15,771 nucleotides of DNA from AWTP1-13 sp035714005 (lineage in GTDB: Bacteria; Pseudomonadota; Alphaproteobacteria; Rhizobiales; Hyphomicrobiaceae), in assembly GCA_035714005.1 (NCBI GenBank), contig DASTMQ010000512.1:1-15771 (forward strand). Reading direction: 5' to 3'. The position numbers and the translations under genes were made by a program. The notes under the pieces were generated by a model. The model was not told where the DNA came from and did no database searches. It saw only the letters and a list, made by a program, of their open reading frames with translations. Positions 7,315-14,675 of the stretch are shown piece by piece. Within the stretch, counting starts at the first letter, position 1. Each line of letters opens with the position of its first letter.

Positions 7315-8541
7315 ATGCCAGATTCGTTGCTGTCGCCGTCACGGCTGACATTGCCGGCAGCCGAGCGCGCCTTCGAACGCTCGCCGACGAAGCGCCCGCT
7401 ACGGCTTGCCCTGTGGGAGATTGAAGGATCCTTGCAATGCTCGATCATCGGCACGTGCCTCAGCGATCAGGACCTCCTCACCACCGTGCGCAAACATCGC
7501 CTGCAAATTGATCGCAATGCGCATAGCTACGATGTCCACAGCTACTGCGTGCGTGCCGCCAGTGAGGATTGCGCACTTGCCCGCTCGCTCACCAAGCTAC
7601 TGGAGCAGAGATTTGCCGGCGCCATCCGCTTGATGGGGCGGGCCAAAACCGACGAAGAGGTGCGCTTAGTGTGGGAACGGTTGCGCGATGGTGGCCAGAT
7701 CGCCGGCGGTTACTGGGCCGTGATGTCCCATACGCATCTCGCCGCATCGTTCAAGACGCGCGTGTTCGGCGAAGTGCATATGCTTTCGCATCTGCATGGC
7801 CAAGGCGCCAGCCAGCTCGCCAATCGGCTCAAGCAGGCCGAGCTTAGATGCGCCAATTTGGAGTCGCGCCTGCGCCGATCCGAGACGGCCAAGGTCGAGG
7901 CCCTCGCCGCACGTGACGCGGCCCGCGTACACTCATCGCGCCGGGAACACGCAGACCAAGGCCAAGCCACCGCACCCGTGTGGGACCATGCATCTGAGCC
8001 CGATCGCGCCCTTCGTCGTTTGCAGCAAAAGCTCGCAAAATGCGAGCGCGCAGTCATCGTGGCGCGGGCGCGAGCGCGCCAGGCCGAGACCGAGCTGAGC
8101 CGCCTGTCCGCAGCAAGGCCCCCCATGCGCAATCTGGCTGCGCACGACATTCGCACCAGGTTCGTCTCGGGCCATCAGCCCAGGCGGTCGCCAACCCCAC
8201 ACCGCGTCCTCTATCTTGGTGGACGCACGGCCATAGTTCCGCATCTGCGCACGGCGGCGGCGGCGCGGGTCGCGGCATTTTTCCATCACGATGGAGGCAT
8301 CGAGGATAGCCTGCACCGCATCGAGGAAATGATCGCGGGTTGCGACGCTGTCGTCTGTCCTGTCGATTGTGTCAGTCATGGTGCGTGCCGCATGGCCAAA
8401 GCCATCTGCCAGCGCCTCAACCGCCGATTTCTTCCCATCGCGACGGCGAGCCGCAGTGGCTTTGAGCGGGCGCTTGACCAGCTGCTGGCGACAACGCACC
8501 AGGGGCACGAGGAAAACCTCGATCGGAACCAATGTTCATGA
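7315..8541 (+). CDS. DUF2325 domain protein with Cys/His-rich C-terminus
   Basis: A 408-residue protein of the rhizobial DUF2325 type. The N-terminal helical domain (about 35-165) has conserved-looking Cys and His (C48 in SIIGTCLS, H75, H156 and H159 in GEVHMLSHLHG). A charged coiled coil follows (about 164-265), then the C-terminal DUF2325 domain (about 295-392): VLYLGGR, the FFHHDGG motif (323-328) and a run of Cys/His (C343, C348, C352, H355, C358, C365). The spacing suggests metal binding or redox chemistry, but no reaction is known for the family. There is no signal peptide, so it is probably cytoplasmic. It faces a Crp/Fnr-type regulator across 608 bp. A good Shine-Dalgarno sequence supports ATG 7315. 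The family call is strong; the function is unknown. Confidence 0.88.
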   Translation: MPDSLLSPSRLTLPAAERAFERSPTKRPLRLALWEIEGSLQCSIIGTCLSDQDLLTTVRKHRLQIDRNAHSYDVHSYCVRAASEDCALARSLTKLLEQRFAGAIRLMGRAKTDEEVRLVWERLRDGGQIAGGYWAVMSHTHLAASFKTRVFGEVHMLSHLHGQGASQLANRLKQAELRCANLESRLRRSETAKVEALAARDAARVHSSRREHADQGQATAPVWDHASEPDRALRRLQQKLAKCERAVIVARARARQAETELSRLSAARPPMRNLAAHDIRTRFVSGHQPRRSPTPHRVLYLGGRTAIVPHLRTAAAARVAAFFHHDGGIEDSLHRIEEMIAGCDAVVCPVDCVSHGACRMAKAICQRLNRRFLPIATASRSGFERALDQLLATTHQGHEENLDRNQCS

Positions 8542-8906
8542 CCGCAAAAGGGGCCCCGCACGGGGGCAACGGCAGGTCTATGGCTGATGCGCCGGCCTGC
8601 CGCGCGCCGGCACCCTGGTCGCTCGGCGAGCGCCCAATCGCGGCGGCGCACGCAATAATGGGCGGCACCGCAGCCTGCCCGCCGGCGGCCTGGCCGCCAA
8701 GCGCCGGGTCCGTCGCCCGCTGGTGCGGATTTCGCGAAGGTTTAAAGGGAGATTTGCCCGGGTCGCCCAACCAATGGCGGCTTGCCCAGGCCATGCCCAA
8801 GCATTTTGCCGAGGTTCCCCATTTTTTTGGTGCAGGATTTGAGAGCGGAAGGCTATCGTCGTTGCGTTGCTGGTGGGTCGCCCCGCACGTCCTGCCGCAA
8901 CGGGGG

Positions 8907-9081
8907 CCGGTCTCGCCCGCAGTGGGACCGGTCCTTCCTTTGCGCCCAGGCCAGACCGAGAGCCGGACGCTGCTGCATGAAGGACGCGGTTCAAAAAAAA
9001 GTTCATCTCTGTGCTCCAGAGCACAGGGCGCCAATTTGCGTATGGCGTAAACATGCCGTTGCCCACTGCGGGCGAGACCGG
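8907..9081. repeat. Perfect 20-bp inverted repeat around a 135-bp core
   Basis: The left arm at 8907-8926 reads CCGGTCTCGCCCGCAGTGGG, and 9062-9081 is its exact reverse complement. The match stops at both ends of the arms. The core contains the palindromes 8925-8934 (GGACCGGTCC, overlapping the left arm by two bases) and 9009-9026. I see no flanking target-site duplication and no transposase. It could be a MITE-like miniature element or a long-range RNA stem. Confidence 0.7.
9009..9026. repeat. Palindrome CTGTGCTC-CA-GAGCACAG
   Basis: Perfect 8-bp arms around a 2-bp centre. An A8 tract lies 8 bp to its left (8993-9000), which reads as T8 on the minus strand downstream of the Crp/Fnr gene. 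The gap is too long for a standard intrinsic terminator; an operator is the alternative. Confidence 0.6.
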
Positions 9082-9102
9082 AGCTCAATTCCGGGTGCGG
9101 GG

Positions 9103-9134
9103 CTTGGGGTGCGAGGAAAAGCTCGCACCCCAAG
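9103..9134. repeat. Strong hairpin, 13-bp perfect stem with 6-nt loop
   Basis: CTTGGGGTGCGAG (9103-9115) pairs exactly with 9122-9134 around the loop GAAAAG. It begins 16 bp after the stop of the minus-strand Crp/Fnr gene, where a transcript-ending or mRNA-stabilising stem is expected. The minus strand after the stem has no T-run; the plus strand has only a short AATTTTA. Confidence 0.75.
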
Positions 9135-9149
9135 ACGCGAATTTTACCC

Positions 9150-9884
9150 TCATTGCGCTATTTCGCGGTCGTGCGAGGGCGGATTGTCGGCGATTTCCGC
9201 AAGCCCCTCGGCATCGATAATGGTGATCTCGATGCCACTAATTGAGATCAATTTGCCGGACTTCAGCTCGCCCAGCTGCCGATTAACGTTCGCTCGGGTC
9301 GCTCCCAGATATTTTCCGAGCTCTTCCTGTGAAATGGCCAGCTGCAGCGAACCGCCGGCCGCCGCAGTGCGCCCATGCTTGCGTGCAAGCCTCAGCAGTC
9401 CCCTTGCCGTGCGCCACCGCATCTCCAATTTGTTGTCTTCGATGACGGTCGCCGCAGCGCGAATCTTTTCACAGAGCCCGTGCAAGACTGCCAGCATTGC
9501 CGACGGATGCGCGGTCAGCGTCGGCAGAAGGTCGCGTGCGTAGAGGAAAAATATCTGGCACTCCTCCAGCGCGACGGCATCCGCCGCACGTTCCTTGCCG
9601 TCGAGGGCCGCTATCTCGCCGAAAATTTCACCCTCTCCGACGTAGTGTAGCACAACCTCTTTGCCGCCAATATTAGTATTGGCGAGTTTGATCCGACCAC
9701 TGATTGTAAACAGCAAGCTGTCTCCCGGATCTCCTCTTCGGTAGATGACGCTTCCTTTGGCAAAGTATTTGATCTGACCTTTGCCGATGAGGCTATCGAG
9801 CGCCGAACCGGGGAGGCAACCCAGAAAGGTGCTATTCGCCAAGAAGGCACGTATGCAGCTCAAATCACGCGAATACGCTGCCAT
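9150..9884 (-). CDS. Crp/Fnr-family transcriptional regulator
   Basis: A 244-residue regulator with an N-terminal cyclic-nucleotide-type sensor domain (about 17-123) and a C-terminal winged helix-turn-helix (about 183-214: ISQEELGKYLGATRANVNRQ). The sensor keeps GDPGDSLLFTISGRIKL and a phosphate-binding-cassette-like FGEIAALDGKERAADA; G89, E90 and R99 match the cAMP contacts of CRP, while the CRP serine after the arginine is alanine. The FNR [4Fe-4S] cysteine cluster is absent: C10 and C23 are isolated. It is therefore more CRP-like than FNR-like, but its ligand is uncertain. I chose ATG 9884, preceded by GGGGAT, over ATG 9899, which has no ribosome binding site. It converges on the DUF2325 gene. 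Confidence 0.92.
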   Translation of the reverse strand: MAAYSRDLSCIRAFLANSTFLGCLPGSALDSLIGKGQIKYFAKGSVIYRRGDPGDSLLFTISGRIKLANTNIGGKEVVLHYVGEGEIFGEIAALDGKERAADAVALEECQIFFLYARDLLPTLTAHPSAMLAVLHGLCEKIRAAATVIEDNKLEMRWRTARGLLRLARKHGRTAAAGGSLQLAISQEELGKYLGATRANVNRQLGELKSGKLISISGIEITIIDAEGLAEIADNPPSHDREIAQ

Positions 9885-10206
9885 CACCGATCCCCACATT
9901 GTGCAGCCGGAGCATCGTACTCCTCAAATTCCTGTTGCCTCCCTTATTGCAGATCGCGGGCGAGCAGCCGGGAACTTGCGCAATAGTCTAGGCCACACGC
10001 GCGTCGGATGCACGCCTTGGGGCGCAGCTTCTGGCCTGGCCTCGTCGGAGCATCTGCAGCACACCGTCGGGCGTTGGGCGACAACGATTGCCGATCAGCT
10101 CGCCGGGCTGCGCTGCCGTCAATGGTGGAGTTTTCCCTGTTTCGCTGCTTGGGACAGTGAGGCCAAGAACCGGCCCCAATCACGCCTGCCCCGCGGCTTG
10201 TGGCGC

Positions 10207-10231
10207 CCCCGCGCAAAATTGTTGCGCGGGG
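10207..10231. repeat. 10-bp perfect hairpin (CCCCGCGCAA / TTGCGCGGGG)
   Basis: The arms at 10207-10216 and 10222-10231 flank the loop AATTG. It is immediately followed by a second stem (10238-10275). No T-run follows, so it is not called a terminator. Confidence 0.65.
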
Positions 10232-10237
10232 CAAGGT

Positions 10238-10275
10238 GTCAGGTCGGAGATGCCGGCGATCTTGCAAGACCTGAC
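10238..10275. repeat. 8-bp stem GTCAGGTC / GACCTGAC
   Basis: The arms at 10238-10245 and 10268-10275 enclose 22 nt. It lies six bases after the preceding hairpin. Confidence 0.5.
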
Positions 10276-10345
10276 GATAGCCGCCGCCACAACAAGCCGC
10301 GCCAGCCACTCGTGGTCAGCCGGAACGACGTACCAAGGCGGTCTA

Positions 10346-10385
10346 GCCGACGCTCATGATCAATTGCCTGATTGCCGGCGTCGGC
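10346..10385. repeat. 8-bp stem GCCGACGC / GCGTCGGC
   Basis: The arms at 10346-10353 and 10378-10385 enclose 24 nt. It is the third stem within 180 bp. Confidence 0.45.
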
Positions 10386-10465
10386 GCCCCGCGCGTCGGC
10401 TGCAGCAGCGGCCGCGCCAAGTTGCACAATAATACTCCTGAATGTCGGTCGTATCATTCAACAAC

Positions 10466-10487
10466 GCCCCCGCACGCACATGGGGGC
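10466..10487. repeat. 6-bp stem GCCCCC / GGGGGC
   Basis: The arms at 10466-10471 and 10482-10487 flank a 10-nt loop. It lies about 195 bp downstream of the end of the small exported-protein gene on the minus strand. No T-run follows. Confidence 0.35.
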
Positions 10488-10681
10488 TTAGCCTCAGCTT
10501 GGGCCAAAGAGATCAACCCACACAAGACGGTCGACGCGTGGCTTGCACGTTCGCGTATGGTGTGCCCGTGCGAAAAAGGCGGCACCCGGATAGGCCAAAC
10601 GGCGGCGCGGGCCGGCGAGCGTAAGGTCCTGGCGCCGGAGGTCAGCCTATGCTTAGGCCCGCCCCAAAGCCGAATGGCTTG

Positions 10682-11035
10682 TTAGTAGCAATAATCCCAA
10701 TAGCCTCTGTTGCGGTAGGGATCGGCCCAATACCAGCACAGATCGGCAGCGGGCCGGCGGGGGACAGCCCCGACGACGGCGACGGTAATCAGTGTACCCA
10801 AGGCCACACCCGCAACGATCCTGCCGTAGTAGGGCCGGCGTACCCATGGCCGCGCGTGCCAATAGGGCCGTCCCCGCCACCCGTAGCGTGGGCCTCCGCG
10901 CCAGTATTGAGCGGCGACCACAGCGGATTCGAGTTTCGCTGAGCGTGCATCGCCAAACATGGCCGCTTGGCCTTGGATTGGCTCCGACACGATTGCCGCC
11001 AGTGCAAATGCCAAACCGACGAGGCTCCTGCGCAT
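10682..11035 (-). CDS. Small exported Tyr/Trp-rich protein
   Basis: A 117-residue protein with a signal peptide (MRRSLVGLAFALAAIVSEPI, cleavage likely after QGQAA near residue 25). An aromatic and Arg/Gly-rich stretch follows (YWRGGPRYGWRGRPYW, 44-59), then a hydrophobic segment (about 72-91, with GVALGTLI) and a C-terminal tail CWYWADPYRNRGYWDYCY with two cysteines (C100, C116). Many Rhizobiales carry small envelope proteins of this look; their function is unknown. The start is well supported: GGAGGG lies seven bases before ATG 11035, whereas the frame could formally extend to 11095. It is probably periplasmic or membrane-anchored, and the two cysteines could form a disulphide. No operon partner is seen. 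Confidence 0.8.
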   Translation of the reverse strand: MRRSLVGLAFALAAIVSEPIQGQAAMFGDARSAKLESAVVAAQYWRGGPRYGWRGRPYWHARPWVRRPYYGRIVAGVALGTLITVAVVGAVPRRPAADLCWYWADPYRNRGYWDYCY

Positions 11036-11721
11036 TGCTTTTCCCTCCAATGTCTGGTGCCCGCTAGCCCTCACAACGATGAGGAACTTTGGCATTCCTA
11101 AGGCACGAGCGACTCACGACATTTTGGCAGTCCCGCTCAAGGTCGTGGCTGCCGCCCGGTTTGAATTCCAGACCGCTTGCCGTGGCGGCGGCATTCGAGG
11201 CCAATCGTTTGAAGCTTCGATCCGGAAGGGGGAGCGCTGCTAGCGCACTTTCTCTGGCGAAAAGCGCACCGGCTCAAAGGCTTTGTCATTGCGCCGGTCC
11301 TACAGGATGGCCGCCCCCATCGTTGCCGACCTTGATGCCGCAAAGTTGGCAGCCCGAGCCGGCCGCCGCAGGTCAAACGCGCTCATTTCAGAAATGCCAT
11401 TGATTGCCGCAAGCCGTCGTGGGAAGCCGGCGGCAGCGTTCGATCTGCGTCAGGTTTCTTGCACCACGGCCGAAACATTCAGTACACCGTAGAAAGCAGC
11501 CGCACTTGATGTGGACAGCGGGCGCCCGCAGAGCCGTCGAGGTCGTCGGCATCGAGCGCCGCAGCGGGCGCTGGCGTAGCTAGACGAACCGAGCGATAGG
11601 CATTGCCCCTGGCTTTGCGGAGTGAGTGATCGCGTGCCTAATTGTCACCTTGAGTACGCCGATGGAACTTCCTGTGGTGCTGCGCTAGATTTTGGGCGAC
11701 GCAAGCAATGAGGGGAACACC
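11036..11721. other. 686-bp interval without a convincing gene
   Basis: Frames on both strands translate to low-complexity Arg/Ser/Ala sequence with no domain. A tight hairpin GCGCT-gct-AGCGC sits at 11234-11246, followed by ACTTTCTCT, which is too weak for a terminator. A 6-bp stem ACCGGC/GCCGGT (11268-11273 with 11293-11298) is also present. It may contain decayed genes. Confidence 0.5.
11710..11715 (+). promoter_or_regulatory. Shine-Dalgarno GAGGGG for the small membrane protein
   Basis: GAGGGG lies six bases before ATG 11722. It favours this start over the in-frame TTG at 11692. Confidence 0.65.
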
Positions 11722-12045
11722 ATGGTTGAGACAACGATCTTGGTCGTGGCTGGCAAAAAGCTGCCCATGCCTCGGTTTTTCAAAAGGGTGCTCCAAGTCA
11801 CAATTGCCGTGGGGCTCACGGCAGGTGTGTTTTTTGTCATGATTGTCGGCAACGGTTTTCTGCTGGGACGCGGGACCACCTTTCAGGCCGGCTTGAACGT
11901 TTGGCTTACCTTCATCAAACGGCCCGACATTCTCACAACGATGGTGCTCACCGCATTCGTGACCGTGCTCTTTGTGTATTGGCAGCGCAATCAAGAGCGC
12001 AGGGCCGGCGCAGCAAACAGGCCTTCGGTTCCCACCTCCCGTTGA
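11722..12045 (+). CDS. Small two-helix inner-membrane protein, unknown function
   Basis: A 107-residue protein with two predicted transmembrane helices, about 23-45 (VLQVTIAVGLTAGVFFVMIV) and about 68-87 (PDILTTMVLTAFVTVLFVYW). A basic segment precedes the first helix (KRV after PMPRFF), and a Arg/Gln/Asn-rich tail follows the second. By the positive-inside rule both ends should be cytoplasmic, with a roughly 22-residue periplasmic loop. I do not recognise a family. A good Shine-Dalgarno sequence and the coherent membrane topology make it a credible gene, although it stands alone between long non-coding stretches. Confidence 0.72.
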   Translation: MVETTILVVAGKKLPMPRFFKRVLQVTIAVGLTAGVFFVMIVGNGFLLGRGTTFQAGLNVWLTFIKRPDILTTMVLTAFVTVLFVYWQRNQERRAGAANRPSVPTSR

Positions 12046-12239
12046 TCGGGTGCCCGGCAGGCTTGTGGATGGCGGCAAGGACATGTCGCGGGGGCCGACT
12101 GCGTTGGCGGCGCCCCTCAGGCCTGGACGATTGCGCCGCGCCCGCCGCGCGCCGTGCAGGGGCGTTTGCGGTGTTGGTGTTGCCGGTCAATAACGCGCAT
12201 GAGCATGCCCCCATGACCGTGGCGGGTAGCAAACCCTGA

Positions 12240-12521
12240 TCACCTAACCCCCCAACGCTCAACCGGTCCAACCTTGCCGGTTGCATCGTCGACCGTTATC
12301 TGCAACCCACTGCCTTTCGTGGCCGTCTTGGCGATCCACGTGAACCGGCCCTCGATGCGTTGCATGGTCACCACGCCGAGCGTTGCATCGAGATGGGCGG
12401 CCGCAACGGTCTGCGCGACCAGCGCGCGTACCTGCTCCGGGCCAAGGCGCGGCCGCGGGGGAGGTGGGCCGCATAAAAGTCGATAGAAAAATCTCACCAC
12501 CCTCGTGCGTTCCCCGATCAC
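12240..12521 (-). CDS. Small soluble protein of unknown function
   Basis: A frame of up to 93 residues. The C-terminal 65 residues look like a real folded domain: GPEQVRALVAQTVAAAHLDA would form a helix, then VVTMQRIEGRFTWIAKTA and GLQITVDDATGKVGPVERWG would form strands. The layout recalls PepSY-type small domains, but I would not assign it. Third codon positions are strongly G/C, as in the true genes nearby. The start is uncertain: the GTG at 12521 gives the longest form, while GTG codons at 12500 and 12497 sit near GAGG. There is no clear signal peptide, though the N-terminus (VVRFFYRLLCG) is mildly hydrophobic. No operon partner is seen. Confidence 0.6.
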   Translation of the reverse strand: MIGERTRVVRFFYRLLCGPPPPRPRLGPEQVRALVAQTVAAAHLDATLGVVTMQRIEGRFTWIAKTATKGSGLQITVDDATGKVGPVERWGVR

Positions 12522-13015
12522 CGGTTAAGGCCTACGCCGCTAACCCTAACGCGCAACAAGTGCGGTGCTCAGGGCGAGAGCGGAGCTCGAGCCGTTCTGG
12601 TCGTCATCACCTCGGCGGCGATCACATAGAATTGAGGCGCAGCGGTGCCAAGATGCACCCTTGCAGAATGCCGCCGGATCGTTGCCGCCGTGCCGCCGAT
12701 CGGGTGAATTGCGCGCAAGTCGCGTCGTAGTCCCCCGCGCGGGTCGCCGCGGGCGTCGATCCATTGCGCAAACCCCGGCGCTGGCCGCCTTACCGTTTGC
12801 AACCGTCGGTCGATACTTTGTAACAGCACCCACCTTGCCGCTACCGCCGCTAGCGGCCGGGACATAGACGCCACCTTGACACCGGTAAGGCTAAACCGGA
12901 TTCGTTGATCTGATGTGGATGTTCCGTGCCTCAACGTCGCGTTGCCGATGCAGGCCTTGTTCGGTCCGTCTGCTGATATGACCCGTGCCGGTAAGGACCT
13001 ATAGGCTCATTGAAG
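12522..13015. other. 494-bp region upstream of amn without a convincing gene
   Basis: A minus-strand frame (12569-12934, 121 codons) ends in a protein-like FYVIAAEVMTTRTARAPLSP but is otherwise unconvincing. A 12-nt palindrome GCCGCTAGCGGC lies at 12846-12857. TTGACA at 12876-12881 could be a -35 box, but no good -10 box lies 16-18 bp downstream. Confidence 0.45.
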
Positions 13016-14497
13016 ATGGCGACATCGATCCTCTCGCCCAAGCGGATGGCCACCATGCCCTTTATGGACGCGGCCGGCGCCTGCGAACGACTTGAGCAAA
13101 TCTACGCGCGCAATACCGCCTTCCTGCGGGAACGCTTTGAAGCCTATGCGCAGGGTAAGCCCCTCAAGTCGCGGGTCCGGGCGACATATCCTTTCGTGCG
13201 AATTACCACGACCACCCATGCCAGGGTCGACTCGCGCCTCTCCTACGGTTTCGTTTCCGGCCCTGGCGTGCACGAGACGTCGATCACCCGACCCGATCTT
13301 TTTCGCGGTTATCTAACAGAGCAGATCGGCCTCCTCATCCAAAACCACGGTGTACCCATCGAGATCGGGGAATCGGAGGAGCCTATCCCGATCCACTTTG
13401 CCTACCGCCGAAACATCAGTCTGGCCGCGAGTTTCACGGCCCTCGAACAACCGCTGCGCGATCTATTTGACACGCCAAATCTGGCCGCGATGGATGACGC
13501 CATTGTCGATGGTACGCTGCGTCGCAGCCCCGGGGCGCCGGAACCTTTAGCGTTGTTCCGAGCCGCCAGGATCGACTACTCATTGCACCGTCTTTATCAC
13601 TACACGGGCACCGATCCGGAGTACTTCCAGAACTTTGTTATTTTCACCAACTATCAGTTCTACGTCGATGCCTTTGCGCAGATGTGCCGCGAGCGAATGG
13701 CCTCGGGCGATCCAACGGGGGAGGCCTTCGTAGAGCCCGGCAACTTGGTGACGCACAACGCTCGCTTCGGCAAGCCCACCGCGTCGGCTGCACCGCCCGA
13801 TCGTCTGCCACAGATGCCGGCATTTCATCTGGTCGAACCGGATGGCGGCGGAATTAGCGTCGTCAATATTGGCACCGGTCCGTCCAACGCGCGCAACATC
13901 ACCGACCATATCGCGGTGCTGCGACCACACGCGTGGCTAATGCTTGGTCATTGTGCAGGCCTCCGCAACACGCAAAAGCTCGGCGACTACGTGCTGGCGC
14001 ATGGCTACGTGCGCGAGGACCATGTCATCGATGATGAGTTACCGATCTGGGTGCCCGTGCCTGCACTCGCCGAAATGCAGGTTGCGCTCGAACAATCGGT
14101 TGCGGAGGTTACTGGGCTCACGGGCTTCGAGCTGAAGCGCATCATGCGCACCGGGACGGTGGCAAGTGTCGACAATCGCAATTGGGAACTCGCCGATAAC
14201 GACACGATTATTCGGCGCTTGTCACAGTCACGTGCCATTGCACTCGATATGGAGTCGGCTGCGATTGCCGCCAATGGTTTCCGCTTTCGGGTGCCTTACG
14301 GCACGCTGTTGTGCATTTCCGATAAACCCCTACACGGGGAAATCAAGCTCGCGGGAATGGCCGGCGAATTTTACCGCCAGCGCGTCAAGCAGCATCTCGA
14401 GATTGGGCTGAGGGCGCTCAAGCATTTGAGCACGCAGGAGCGTGAACGGCTACACTCGCGAAAGCTTAGAAGCTTCACCGAAGTCGCATTTCAATAG
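13016..14497 (+). CDS. amn: AMP nucleosidase
   Basis: This enzyme hydrolyses AMP to adenine and ribose 5-phosphate (EC 3.2.2.4), a cytoplasmic step in purine salvage. The 493 residues hold an N-terminal AMN-type domain (about 20-180, with RPDLFRGYLTEQIGLLIQNH) and a C-terminal nucleoside-phosphorylase fold (about 280-475). The latter is very close to E. coli Amn: GTGPSNARNITDH (287-299), RPHAWLMLGHCAGLR (303-317), RTGTV...DNRNWEL (378-392), ALDMESAAIAANGFRFRVPYG (409-429) and SDKPLHGEIKL (435-445). The length is close to the E. coli protein. ATG 13016 is preferred over TTG 13010; ATG 13046 or 13055 are also possible, as none has a strong Shine-Dalgarno sequence. It stands alone and converges on the AHSA1 gene. 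Confidence 0.96.
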   Translation: MATSILSPKRMATMPFMDAAGACERLEQIYARNTAFLRERFEAYAQGKPLKSRVRATYPFVRITTTTHARVDSRLSYGFVSGPGVHETSITRPDLFRGYLTEQIGLLIQNHGVPIEIGESEEPIPIHFAYRRNISLAASFTALEQPLRDLFDTPNLAAMDDAIVDGTLRRSPGAPEPLALFRAARIDYSLHRLYHYTGTDPEYFQNFVIFTNYQFYVDAFAQMCRERMASGDPTGEAFVEPGNLVTHNARFGKPTASAAPPDRLPQMPAFHLVEPDGGGISVVNIGTGPSNARNITDHIAVLRPHAWLMLGHCAGLRNTQKLGDYVLAHGYVREDHVIDDELPIWVPVPALAEMQVALEQSVAEVTGLTGFELKRIMRTGTVASVDNRNWELADNDTIIRRLSQSRAIALDMESAAIAANGFRFRVPYGTLLCISDKPLHGEIKLAGMAGEFYRQRVKQHLEIGLRALKHLSTQERERLHSRKLRSFTEVAFQ

Positions 14498-14675
14498 CAA
14501 GCGCCGGCTCTCCCGTGCGGAAGCATCGAGGACGTCGCGGCAAGGCCTATTGGCAAAGGCGTAGTTGCCATGACGAGCCGATTTGTCGGCAACCCACGAC
14601 TAGCCCTTCTTGTTTGCCGCTCTGCCTGCCGCCATACCGGGTAGTCCTGGTCGCGACATGAGGGTGGTCACCTCT
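14498..14675. other. Convergent intergenic region between amn and the AHSA1 gene
   Basis: 178 bp with no gene and no clear terminator hairpin on either strand. Confidence 0.5.

Larger units (their letters stand above)
8542..9149. other. 608-bp non-coding interval rich in inverted repeats
   Basis: This lies between the 3' ends of the DUF2325 and Crp/Fnr genes. Open frames cross it on both strands, but their translations are low-complexity Pro/Arg/Ala/Gly sequences without recognisable domains. It holds a long-spaced inverted repeat (8907-9081), an inner palindrome (9009-9026), an A8 tract (8993-9000), a T7 tract near 8822-8828 and a strong hairpin (9103-9134). Confidence 0.6.
9885..10681. other. 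797-bp interval without a convincing gene; several hairpins
   Basis: Open frames here, such as minus-strand 9944-10309, translate to Arg/Ala/Cys-rich sequences with no domain. The interval holds hairpins at 10207-10231, 10238-10275, 10346-10385 and 10466-10487. It contains the upstream region of the Crp/Fnr gene; no promoter there is convincing. Confidence 0.55.

Noticed and set aside
8532..9050. Open frames of about 170-240 codons on both strands between the DUF2325 and Crp/Fnr genes
   Set aside because: Translations are low-complexity Pro/Gly/Arg sequence, frames on both strands are equally open, and none has a good ribosome binding site. They also cross the inverted repeats.
8907..9081. 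Naming the inverted repeat as an insertion sequence
   Set aside because: There is no transposase frame inside and no target-site duplication at the ends.
9150..9884. Calling the Crp/Fnr protein an oxygen-sensing FNR
   Set aside because: The N-terminal CxxC cluster needed for the [4Fe-4S] centre is absent; only isolated cysteines are present.
12876..12904. TTGACA as the -35 box of an amn promoter
   Set aside because: No sequence resembling TATAAT lies 16-18 bp downstream.
12569..12934. Minus-strand frame of 121 codons upstream of amn
   Set aside because: The last 20 residues look protein-like, but there is no recognisable domain, the start is weak and a competing frame (12546-12833) overlaps it.
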